Shown: piece after piece, positions 1 through 7,318 of the stretch
Layout: each line of letters opens with the position of its first letter
Position numbering within the stretch: position 1 is the first letter of the stretch
Assembly (NCBI GenBank): GCA_964415605.1
Contig: CAYQBA010000155.1
Coordinates: 1 to 11,024, forward strand
DNA from: UCB3 sp964415605
GTDB lineage: Bacteria; Chloroflexota; Anaerolineae; Epilineales; Epilineaceae
Length of the DNA: 11,024 bases
Direction of reading: 5' to 3'
Notes under the pieces: generated by a model
Database searches by the model: none
The model's input: only the letters and a program-made list of their open reading frames with translations
What the model was told of the DNA's origin: nothing
Made by a program: the position numbers and the translations under genes

Positions 1-663
<663 letters not shown>

Positions 664-739
664 TCGGAGGACCGGGAGCGTCGTGCGGCCCCCCCGGCCC
701 CGCGCACCGGCCGGCCGACCCGCTCGGGAGGGCCGAGGA

Positions 740-970
740 ATGCCGTCGACCGACATCGGGCGCTGGCTCATCATCGTTGGGCTTGGGATCGCCGCCACGG
801 GCGTGTACCTGCGCCTCGGCGGGCGCTTCCCGCCGCTCTTCCACCTGCCGGGCGACCTCGTGATCACGCGCGGACCGGCGACGATCTACGTCCCGATCAC
901 GACGATGATCGTTGTCAGCGTCGCCGTCACGCTGCTCCTGCGGCTCTTTGCCGCGGGGGGATCGCGGTAG
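740..970 (+). CDS. DUF2905-type small membrane protein
   Basis: This 76-residue protein has two hydrophobic segments, at about residues 7-24 and 51-70. Between them is the loop 'LPGDLVITRGPATIYVPITT' (residues 36-55), which matches the hallmark of the DUF2905 family: short two-helix inner-membrane proteins of unknown function, widespread in bacteria. Length and layout are normal for the family. I chose the ATG at 740 because a GGGAGG Shine-Dalgarno sequence (726-731) stands 8 bases upstream and the first helix then begins near residue 7. The frame stays open upstream to a GTG at 683, but that extension is Pro/Arg-rich and looks like non-coding GC-rich sequence. The stop lies only 4 bp before the next gene's ATG, so the two are probably co-transcribed and perhaps translationally coupled. 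No biochemical function can be assigned. Confidence 0.85.
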   Translation: MPSTDIGRWLIIVGLGIAATGVYLRLGGRFPPLFHLPGDLVITRGPATIYVPITTMIVVSVAVTLLLRLFAAGGSR

Positions 971-974
971 CCCG

Positions 975-2321
975 ATGCGTCCTGGCGGGGGTGCGCGGGG
1001 GCTTCGGGCCCGCGACGTGGTCGCCGTGGCCGCGGCCGTGCTCGCCTGCCTCGGCCCCGCGCCAGCGGCGCTCGCCGGCCGGGCGGCCGTCGGCGAGGCG
1101 GCGATCGGCGCCGCCGAGCCCCCCGGTCCAGGCCGTCCCGGCCCCGATGCTCCCGCCGCCTGTCGGCTGCGGCCGGCGAAGACGGCCTCGCCCGCGCGGA
1201 TCACGCTCGGCGACACCGTCAGCGTGACCTTGCGGCTCACCGGAACCTGCGACACGGTGCAGCGGGCCCGGTCGGACATCATGCTGGTCGTCGACGAGTC
1301 GGGCTCGATGGCGGGCGCCAAGCTCGCCGCCGCCCGGGCGGCGGCCGCGGCGTTCGTCGACGGCGTCGACCTCGCGTTCGACCAGGTCGGCTTGGTCGGC
1401 TTCGCATCCGAGGCGCGGCTCGCCGTCGGGCTGACCACGGACCGGGCCCGGATCGCCGCCGCGATCGACTCCCTGGCTCCCGACGGCGGCACCAACATCT
1501 CGGCCGGTGTCGACGAGGCGCGGCACGTGTACAAGAACCCCGGCCATCGGGCTGGCGCGACCAGGGTGATCGTCGTGATGACCGACGGGCAGAACACCGG
1601 CGGCCCGGCCGTGGCGATCTCGGCGGCGCGATATGCCAAGGCCGAGGGGGCGCGCCTATTCACCATCGGCTTCGGGGCCGACGCCGATATGTTGACGCTG
1701 ACGCGCATGGCATCCAACAGCGGCGATGCATTCGCGGCGCCGACGGCCGCGGACCTCGCGCGCATCTACGCCGCGATCGCCGATCGCGTGTCCGGCAGCA
1801 CGCTCTTCACCCGCCTCGTCGTCACCGACACCCTGTCGACTGACATGCGCTACGCCGATGCCAGCGGCCGGCCGTGGCCCGACCGCAGCGGGCTGACGAT
1901 GGTGTGGGATCTGTCGTTCGTCCAGCCGGGCGGCGCCGAGATCCGTTTCGGCGTCGTGCCGCAGACCACGGGCCGGCTGCGCGTCAGCGACCGCGCCGTC
2001 GCCCGCGGCGCCAGCCCCGACGGCGTGACGGCCGACGCTGTCTTTCCGGATGTGTTCGTCGATGTGCTGCCGCCGCCCGCGCCCACCCCCACACCCGGTC
2101 CGGCGTGCGTCTGCGGCGTCGTCCGCCGCCGCGTGCCGCCCGCCGTGATCGCCCACGCCGTGGCCAACCCGGGGCGCTACCTCGGCTGGCAGGCGCCGCT
2201 CGACCCCGGCAAGCCGCCGGGACCAGGCAATCCCCCGCGGACGTGCCTGACGCTCCAGAACCCGGCGGTCGACTACCACCCGCAGTTCAACTCGCCGACC
2301 TGGCGTGTGGGCTGCCCGTGA
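975..2321 (+). CDS. secreted VWA-domain protein with Cys-containing C-terminal tail
   Basis: This 448-residue protein is predicted to be exported and to bind ligand through a metal ion held by a VWA domain. The N-terminus has arginines (R2, R8, R11, R13), a hydrophobic core (15-26) and a possible cleavage after ALA (34). V-L-A-C at 22-25 could instead be a weak lipobox, making it a lipoprotein. A beta-rich lead-in with C63 and C92 precedes the VWA domain (about 103-290), whose MIDAS residues are all present: DESGS from D107, T173 in GGTNI and D204 in MTDGQ. A beta-rich domain follows (about 295-365), then a short PAPTPTPG linker near 370. The last 70 residues hold C378, C380, C424 and C447 and end in GCP; I do not recognise this tail. 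The ATG at 975 is chosen because it gives a full signal peptide; the open frame back to 912 overlaps the upstream gene. It resembles the first VWA module of the next gene. Exact role (adhesion, matrix, complex assembly) is unknown. Confidence 0.85.
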   Translation: MRPGGGARGLRARDVVAVAAAVLACLGPAPAALAGRAAVGEAAIGAAEPPGPGRPGPDAPAACRLRPAKTASPARITLGDTVSVTLRLTGTCDTVQRARSDIMLVVDESGSMAGAKLAAARAAAAAFVDGVDLAFDQVGLVGFASEARLAVGLTTDRARIAAAIDSLAPDGGTNISAGVDEARHVYKNPGHRAGATRVIVVMTDGQNTGGPAVAISAARYAKAEGARLFTIGFGADADMLTLTRMASNSGDAFAAPTAADLARIYAAIADRVSGSTLFTRLVVTDTLSTDMRYADASGRPWPDRSGLTMVWDLSFVQPGGAEIRFGVVPQTTGRLRVSDRAVARGASPDGVTADAVFPDVFVDVLPPPAPTPTPGPACVCGVVRRRVPPAVIAHAVANPGRYLGWQAPLDPGKPPGPGNPPRTCLTLQNPAVDYHPQFNSPTWRVGCP

Positions 2322-2377
2322 GGCCGTGGTCCGGGGGGTCACGCAGCACGTGCCGCACCGATCGTGACGCCCCGTCT

Positions 2378-2383
2378 GGAGGT
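2378..2383 (+). promoter_or_regulatory. Shine-Dalgarno site GGAGGT
   Basis: GGAGGT lies 6 bases before the ATG at 2390 and 3 bases before an adjacent in-frame ATG at 2387. The spacing favours 2390. It supports this start over the open frame running back to 1874, which overlaps the previous gene. Confidence 0.7.
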
Positions 2384-2389
2384 CAGATG

Positions 2390-5300
2390 ATGCCAGCGCC
2401 CCGAGCCCAGTCGTCGCGCATGGGTGACCCCTTGGGCCATCGTGCCCGCTGCCGCCGGTGGCCGTGGTCCGACGTGTCCCGACCTCGCCCGCACCGCTGC
2501 CTCGCGCTCGTCGCGGCCGCGCTCCCGGCGCTCATCCCCGCTGCCGCCGCCGGGCAGCCGCGGGCCGCGGTGTACGCGCTGGTCGATCGCTGGTCCGGCC
2601 CCTCGTCCGAGGACTTCGTCGAACGCCTGCCGTGGCCCGACGGGCACCTGACGGGCGGGCTCGGCGTGCACCGCACCGGCGGCGGGCTCGTGGCGGTCGA
2701 CCGGACCGACCGGGCGGTGCGCCTCTACGACGCGAGCGGCCAAGCCAGCGGCGTGATCCTCGGGCCCGCCGGCGGCAGCCCGGACCGGTTCGTCGACCCC
2801 TTCGATGCCGAGCCGCTGCCCGACGGCAAGATCGCCGTCAGCGATGCCGGCGCCAACCGGGTGGTCATCGTCAACCCGGACGGCACGCTGGTCCGCGAGT
2901 GGGCGGTAGCGGGCCCGCGCGGGATGGCCGTGGTCCAGCGCACCGGCGCCACGACGATCTACGTGGTCTCGGCCGACCGCCGCGAGATCGAAGCCTATGG
3001 CCTCAACGGGCGCCCGACGGGCGACGACATCGACGTCGGCCGGGCCGGCCCGGCGCCGGCGGACGTGGCCTTCCGCGGCGACGTGCGCAGCAACGGCACC
3101 CGCCCGCCGTGGAAGGCCAGGTTCTGGGTCGCCGACCCGGTGCGCGGCGCCCTCATGGCCATCGCCCAGGGCGGCGGCGGCATCCCCGAGCAAACGGTCG
3201 AGGCCGAGCGCGCCCAGGCGGTGGGGGCTTTCCGGACGGACTGGGTGAGCGTGCCGCAGGACGCCAACCTCCTCTCGGCCTTTGGCGGGGCGCCGGTGCG
3301 GGGCGTGTTCCCGCTGCAGCCGCTGCAGGCGGGCCGGCCGCTGCAGGTGCCGTTCGAGAGCGTCTCGGGCGTCGACGTCGGCACCGACGGGACGATATTC
3401 GCGGCGGTGGCGCCGTACGGGATCGTCCGGATGGGGAAGGCGCAGGACTTTGCGGCGCGCGCCGAGGCCTTCTTCAGCTTCATGGCCGCGCCGCAGCGCA
3501 TCGCCGTCGGCGAGCGCGCGCTCGTCGTCGACGACACCGTCGAACCGCGTGTCTGGTCGCGCCAGGGCGACGCGCTCGGGCGGGTGACGACGCTGCTCGA
3601 CTGTCTGGCCGCTCAACGCGGGCCCTCCATCGGCTGCCAGCCGACCGACGTCGCCGCCAGCGGCGACCGCTACTACGCCCTCTCGCCGGCGGGCATCCTG
3701 TACGCGGTCGACGTCGACGGCCTGCGCTATGCCGCCAGCGGGGTCGGTGGCCAGGGCGGGCCGCAGCCGTCGTGGCAGGCGATCGCCGCGTGGGGCGACC
3801 GCGTGGCGGGGCTCGATCTCGACGGGCAGGAGGTTCGCGTCTTCGACGCGGCGTTCCGCGAGCAGGCGCGCTGGTCTTATGCCGCCGGCAGCTTCAAGGG
3901 CATGATGGACTTGGCCCTGTCGGCCGATCGTGTCTACCTCGTCAACCAGCAGTCCTCGACGCTCGAGGTCTGGACGACGACCGGTGCCTTCGTCGCCGCG
4001 GTCCGCATCGCCAGCGGTCCGGTGCGCGCGGCCGCCGGGCCGGATGGGACGGCGTTCGTCCTGACCGGCGCGGGCTGGGTGTTCATGTACGACCGCGACG
4101 GCGCCCCGTTGGGCGCCTGGCCGGCCGGGCTGCCCAAGGATCGCCCTGCCGACCTGGCGGTGGACGCCGCCGGGCGCGTCTACGTCGCCGACTCGGCCGG
4201 CGCCGTCCGTGTCTACGCGCCGGACCCGGACGCGGCGGCGCAGCTCCCGCCGCCCGTCAGCGACAACGCCTGCGCCGCCGTGCGCGACAAGGCGGCCGCC
4301 CCGCGCGAGATCTGGATCGGCGAGACCGTCGAGGTCCAGCTCCGCGTGGACGGCGAGTGCCCGGTGGAGCGCCGGACGGCCGACGTGGTGCTGACCATCG
4401 ATCGCTCGGGCTCGATGGCCGGCGCCAAGCTCGCCGCGGCGCAGGAAGCCGGGATCACGTTCGTGGCGCTCGGCGACCCGCTCTTGACGCGTGTCGGCCT
4501 CGTGGGGTTCAGCTCGACGGCCGAGGTCGTCCGCGGTCTGTCCAACGACCCTCGCGACATGATCGGCGCCATCCGCGGCCTGGCGCAGGGCGGCGGCACC
4601 GACCTCGTCGCCGCGTTCCGCGTGTCGCTCGAGACGCTGCTCGCCGACCGGAGCCGGCCCGAAGCCGGCCGCGTCATCGTCCTCATGACCGACGGCCAGC
4701 ACACGGGAGGCACCGACATCGGCCAGATGCCGGGGCTGGTGGCCGCTGCCCGAGCCGCCGGCGTCCGCGTCTTCACGATCGGGCTCGGGGCCGACGTCGA
4801 CGAGGCGCTCCTGAAGTCGATTGCGGCGGACCCGTCGCACTACTACTTCAGCCCCAACGTGTCGGAGCTGCGCGGCATCTACATCCAGATCGCACGCCGC
4901 ATCGAGGCCACCCACCTCTTCGCCTCGGGCACGCTGGTCGACATCCTGCCCGGCAACATGGCGTTCGTGCCCGGCAGCGGCGTGCCGCTCGAGCCAGACG
5001 TCAGCCCCGATGGCCGCACGCTGACGTGGCCGCTCGGCGCCGTCCTCGAGCCGGGGTTCCTGCTTGCCTACCGGGTCCGGCCGGCCGAGGTCGGCTACTG
5101 GCCCACCAACGTCGAGGCCGCTCTGGACTACGTCGACGGGCTGGGCCATGCCGGGCGCCTGGTCTTCCCGATCCCGCATGTCCGCGTGCTGGGTCCGACG
5201 CCGACCCCGACGGTCACGCCGACGCCATCGCACACCCCGACGCCGACGCCATCGCCGACGCCGACCGCGACGGCCACGCCCAGCCCGACGGCGACGGCGA

Positions 5301-5962
5301 GCGCGACGCCGACGGCCGCGCCGACGCCGACGCCCCCGGTGTGGCGCGCGTGGCTGCCCCTGGCCGTGCGCGAGGCGTGCGACGCCACCCGGCTGCACAT
5401 CGTGCTGGTGCTCGACGCCTCGAGCAGCATGGCCGAACCGTTCCGCGCCGGCGAGCGCCCGAAGATCGACGCCCTGCGCGAGGCCGTGGCGGCCTTCCTG
5501 AACGGGTCGAACCTGGCGCGCGACCGGGTGACGCTGGTCGCCTTCAGCGGCGACGCCGCGGTCGCGGCCGCGGGGTCGGACCGCGGCGTGTTGGCGCGCG
5601 CTCTGGCGGCGCTGGCGCTGGCGCCGGGCACGCGCATCGACCGCGGGCTGGACGTGGCGCGCGGCGCCGTCGCGGCCGGCCAGCCCGGTGAGCGGGCCAT
5701 CGTGGTCCTCCTGTCGGATGGCGCCCCCACCGCTGGCACGCGCGCTGCGGTCCTGGCGGCGGCCGGCGCGCTCCGGGCCAGCGGCGCCACGCTGTACACC
5801 GTCGCGGTCGGCGAGGGCGCCGACCGTGCGCTGCTGGCCGAGATCGCCGCGGTCCCGGCCCGCGCGCTCGTGGCGACCGATGCCGCGACGCTGGTGGACT
5901 TGTACGCGCGGGTGGCGGCGGCCATCGCGCCGTGCGTGCCGAGCTGGGCGGCGGAGCCGTGA
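2390..5962 (+). CDS. large secreted protein: NHL-like beta-propeller, VWA, Thr-Pro linker, second VWA
   Basis: This 1190-residue protein is predicted to be exported. Residues 1-36 are basic; a hydrophobic core (38-54) ends in AAAA-GQ, a likely signal peptidase site. About 60-615 are NHL/propeller-like repeats, clearest at 136-165 ('DGKIAVSDAGANRVVIV') and 585-612 ('PADLAVDAAGRVYVADSAG'). That length would suit two tandem propellers. A lead-in with C628 and C657 precedes VWA1 (about 665-850; MIDAS DRSGS from D671, T737, D768), then a beta-rich domain. A Thr-Pro linker (936-983) leads to WRAWLPLAVRE (985-995), a Chloroflexota-type post-linker segment. VWA2 (about 1003-1180) has MIDAS DASSS from D1009, T1081 and D1110, and is flanked by C997 and C1182. 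The start is set by the Shine-Dalgarno site at 2378-2383; ATG 2387, ATG 2420 and GTG 2474 are alternatives, the last giving a more usual signal-peptide length. Binding to a surface or matrix partner is inference; no enzyme motif was seen. The gap from the previous gene is 68 bp. Confidence 0.85.
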   Translation: MPAPRAQSSRMGDPLGHRARCRRWPWSDVSRPRPHRCLALVAAALPALIPAAAAGQPRAAVYALVDRWSGPSSEDFVERLPWPDGHLTGGLGVHRTGGGLVAVDRTDRAVRLYDASGQASGVILGPAGGSPDRFVDPFDAEPLPDGKIAVSDAGANRVVIVNPDGTLVREWAVAGPRGMAVVQRTGATTIYVVSADRREIEAYGLNGRPTGDDIDVGRAGPAPADVAFRGDVRSNGTRPPWKARFWVADPVRGALMAIAQGGGGIPEQTVEAERAQAVGAFRTDWVSVPQDANLLSAFGGAPVRGVFPLQPLQAGRPLQVPFESVSGVDVGTDGTIFAAVAPYGIVRMGKAQDFAARAEAFFSFMAAPQRIAVGERALVVDDTVEPRVWSRQGDALGRVTTLLDCLAAQRGPSIGCQPTDVAASGDRYYALSPAGILYAVDVDGLRYAASGVGGQGGPQPSWQAIAAWGDRVAGLDLDGQEVRVFDAAFREQARWSYAAGSFKGMMDLALSADRVYLVNQQSSTLEVWTTTGAFVAAVRIASGPVRAAAGPDGTAFVLTGAGWVFMYDRDGAPLGAWPAGLPKDRPADLAVDAAGRVYVADSAGAVRVYAPDPDAAAQLPPPVSDNACAAVRDKAAAPREIWIGETVEVQLRVDGECPVERRTADVVLTIDRSGSMAGAKLAAAQEAGITFVALGDPLLTRVGLVGFSSTAEVVRGLSNDPRDMIGAIRGLAQGGGTDLVAAFRVSLETLLADRSRPEAGRVIVLMTDGQHTGGTDIGQMPGLVAAARAAGVRVFTIGLGADVDEALLKSIAADPSHYYFSPNVSELRGIYIQIARRIEATHLFASGTLVDILPGNMAFVPGSGVPLEPDVSPDGRTLTWPLGAVLEPGFLLAYRVRPAEVGYWPTNVEAALDYVDGLGHAGRLVFPIPHVRVLGPTPTPTVTPTPSHTPTPTPSPTPTATATPSPTATASATPTAAPTPTPPVWRAWLPLAVREACDATRLHIVLVLDASSSMAEPFRAGERPKIDALREAVAAFLNGSNLARDRVTLVAFSGDAAVAAAGSDRGVLARALAALALAPGTRIDRGLDVARGAVAAGQPGERAIVVLLSDGAPTAGTRAAVLAAAGALRASGATLYTVAVGEGADRALLAEIAAVPARALVATDAATLVDLYARVAAAIAPCVPSWAAEP
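5195..5338 (+). repeat. Thr-Pro linker repeat, low-complexity coding DNA
   Basis: Within the large VWA gene, about 48 codons (residues 936-983) alternate mostly between Thr and Pro, with Ala and Ser mixed in. At DNA level this is a run of imperfect CCGACG/CCGACC-like six-base units. Such linkers in secreted proteins are extended and often glycosylated, and serve as flexible spacers between globular domains. The DNA tract is prone to slippage, so its length may differ between strains or assemblies. Confidence 0.85.
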
Positions 5963-5987
5963 GCCGCATGGCGCGCGGGGCATCCGA

Positions 5988-6011
5988 CGACCCGCGGCCG
6001 GACGCGGGTCG
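5988..6011 (+). terminator. GC-rich hairpin after the large VWA gene, possible terminator
   Basis: A perfect 9-bp inverted repeat (CGACCCGCG at 5988-5996, CGCGGGTCG at 6003-6011) encloses a 6-base loop (GCCGGA). It starts 25 bases after the TGA of the large VWA gene and ends 72 bases before the reductase start. No T-run follows, so it is not a classical intrinsic terminator. It may slow or end transcription as GC-rich hairpins can, or protect the 3' end of the message. In DNA this GC-rich, a stem of this length can also arise by chance. Confidence 0.4.
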
Positions 6012-6072
6012 ACCTGACCCCGACGCCTTCCGATCGCCGCGCGGCCCATGACCGCCGCCGGCGCAACATCCC

Positions 6073-6077
6073 AGGAG
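6073..6077 (+). promoter_or_regulatory. Shine-Dalgarno site AGGAG for the GTG start at 6084
   Basis: AGGAG sits 6 bases before GTG 6084, whereas the in-frame ATG at 6048 has no purine-rich site upstream. This points to translation from the GTG and to a protein 12 residues shorter than the longest reading. Confidence 0.5.
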
Positions 6078-6083
6078 CCGCCT

Positions 6084-7097
6084 GTGCTTGCGCTGCCCAC
6101 CGAACCGTTCCCGGCGCTTGTTCTCGAGAAGCCGGGCGACGCCGCCGTGGCGGTCTTCCGCGACCTGACGATCGACGACTTGCCGCCCGGCGACGTCGTC
6201 ATCGAGGTCGCGTACTCCAGCCTGAACTACAAGGACGGCCTCGCGGTCACGGACCGCGGCCGGATCGTCAAGGGCTACCCGATCGTGCCCGGCATCGACC
6301 TCGCCGGCACCGTCGTCCAGTCCGCGGCGCCGGGCGTCCGGCCTGGCGACTCGGCGATCGTTACGGGCCGCGGCATCGGCGAGGAGCATTGGGGCGGCTA
6401 CAGCCGGTACGCCCGCGTGCAAGCGGAGTGGATCGTCCGACCGCCGGCTGGGCTGTCGTTGCTGGACGCGATGACGATCGGCACGGCCGGCTACACCGCG
6501 ATGCTGGCGGTGATGACGCTCGAGGACCACGGCGTCGCCCCCGGAGATGGCGAGGTCGTGGTCACCGGCGCGGCCGGCGGCGTCGGCAGCTTCGGCGTGG
6601 CGCTGGCCGCCGCCGCGGGCCATCGGGTGGTCGCGTCCACCGGGCGTGCCACGCTGTCGGACTATCTCATGGCCCTGGGCGCCGCCGAGCTGATCCCGCG
6701 CGACGCGCTGGCCGCGCCGTCGCGCCGGCCGCTCGAGTCGGCGCTCTGGTCGGGTGCCGTGGACACCGTGGGCGGCACGACGCTGGCCAGCGTGATCGCC
6801 ACGATGCGCCGGCACGGCACCATCGCGGCGTGCGGGCTAGCCGGCGGCGCCGAGCTGCACACCACGGTCTACCCGTTCATCCTGCGCGGCGTCAACTTGA
6901 TGGGCATCGACAGCAACTACTGCCCGGCCGACCGGCGGCAGCGGGCGTGGGACCGGCTCGCGCGCGACCTTGCGCCGGCCACGCTGGCCAGCGTGCGCCA
7001 GGCGGTCATCCCGCTGGCGGACGTGCCGCGCTGGGCCGAGGCGATCCTGGCCGGGGCGGTTCGCGGGCGCGTGGTCGTGGCGCTGGCGACAGGGTAG
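6084..7097 (+). CDS. acuI: acrylyl-CoA reductase (NADPH), AcuI/YhdH family MDR protein
   Basis: A zinc-independent medium-chain dehydrogenase/reductase of 337 residues, predicted to reduce acrylyl-CoA to propionyl-CoA with NADPH in the cytosol. This detoxifies reactive acrylyl-CoA and feeds three-carbon units into propionate metabolism. Family marks include SSLNYKDG (45-52), VPGIDLAGTV (about 69-78), GEEHWGGYSRYARV, IGTAGYTAML and the Rossmann loop GAAGGVGS (162-169). ASTGR (184-188) probably holds the NADPH 2'-phosphate. Near the end are ACGLAGG and PFILRGVNLMGIDS. The zinc-ligand cysteines of alcohol dehydrogenases are absent, as expected. Length is close to the usual 325-330. The start is GTG 6084, with AGGAG 6 bases upstream; ATG 6048 would add 12 residues absent from relatives. 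It follows the VWA gene after 121 bp containing a hairpin, so it may have its own promoter, though none was recognised. Family assignment is strong; acrylyl-CoA as the physiological substrate is less certain, since some YhdH proteins are annotated only as quinone oxidoreductases. Confidence 0.88.
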   Translation: MLALPTEPFPALVLEKPGDAAVAVFRDLTIDDLPPGDVVIEVAYSSLNYKDGLAVTDRGRIVKGYPIVPGIDLAGTVVQSAAPGVRPGDSAIVTGRGIGEEHWGGYSRYARVQAEWIVRPPAGLSLLDAMTIGTAGYTAMLAVMTLEDHGVAPGDGEVVVTGAAGGVGSFGVALAAAAGHRVVASTGRATLSDYLMALGAAELIPRDALAAPSRRPLESALWSGAVDTVGGTTLASVIATMRRHGTIAACGLAGGAELHTTVYPFILRGVNLMGIDSNYCPADRRQRAWDRLARDLAPATLASVRQAVIPLADVPRWAEAILAGAVRGRVVVALATG

Positions 7098-7318
7098 TCG
7101 CGACGGCTGACGCCTCGACGCGCTGGGGCCGGTCATCTCGCGGGGCTCTCCGGGTTCGCCCTGCGCCTGGATCCCTCGGCTCGACCGCGGCTTGGGTCGC
7201 CAGAATCGCTTCCCCTGCCCCGCGCCGGTATCATTGGCAACTTATCCGCCGACCACGTGCCCGCGCGACCCCCGGGCGCCCACCGTGCCCGCCGTCGCGC
7301 GATCATCCGGAGCCGACG
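7098..7318 (+). other. intergenic region upstream of ileS
   Basis: This 221-bp gap is the longest in the window. No open frame with coding character fits it. A weak 5-bp stem (CGACC 7182-7186 with GGTCG 7195-7199) is too short to call a terminator. An AT-richer island lies at about 7229-7247, and a GGAG ribosome binding site at 7309-7312 sits 6 bases before the ileS ATG. I looked for the conserved T-box element that often controls ileS genes and did not find it. Confidence 0.6.
7229..7247 (+). promoter_or_regulatory. possible promoter for ileS (AT-richer island with TATCAT)
   Basis: TATCAT at 7229-7234 differs from the TATAAT -10 consensus at one base and lies in the only AT-richer patch of this gap, which continues to about 7247. 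No good -35 hexamer is found 16-18 bases upstream. If it is a -10 box, the transcript would start near 7241 and carry a leader of about 80 bases. The call rests on composition and one hexamer only. Confidence 0.3.

Noticed and set aside
2338..2368. Inverted repeat GTCACG...CGTGAC between the two VWA genes, with GCACGTGC in its loop
   Set aside because: The stem is only 6 bp with a 19-base loop and no T-run. It is too weak to call a terminator or an operator without comparative support.
2458..5691. A 1077-codon + strand frame overlapping the large VWA gene
   Set aside because: The translation is almost entirely Arg/Gly/Ala/Pro, as expected of a shifted frame over GC-rich coding DNA, with no recognisable motif.
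2339..6202. A 1287-codon open frame on the - strand antisense to the large VWA gene
   Set aside because: Its product is dominated by Arg, Ala, Gly, His and Asp without any domain pattern. Stop codons are rare in all frames of DNA this GC-rich, and the + strand frame has clear domains, a signal peptide and a ribosome binding site.
6389..7318. Upstream extension of the ileS frame, as if fused to a preceding domain
   Set aside because: The extension is the frame-shifted shadow of the reductase gene plus the intergenic gap. The ATG at 7319 has a ribosome binding site and begins with the normal IleRS N-terminus.
7098..7318. T-box riboswitch upstream of ileS
   Set aside because: No sequence resembling the conserved T-box antiterminator element and no terminator hairpin with a T-run were found.
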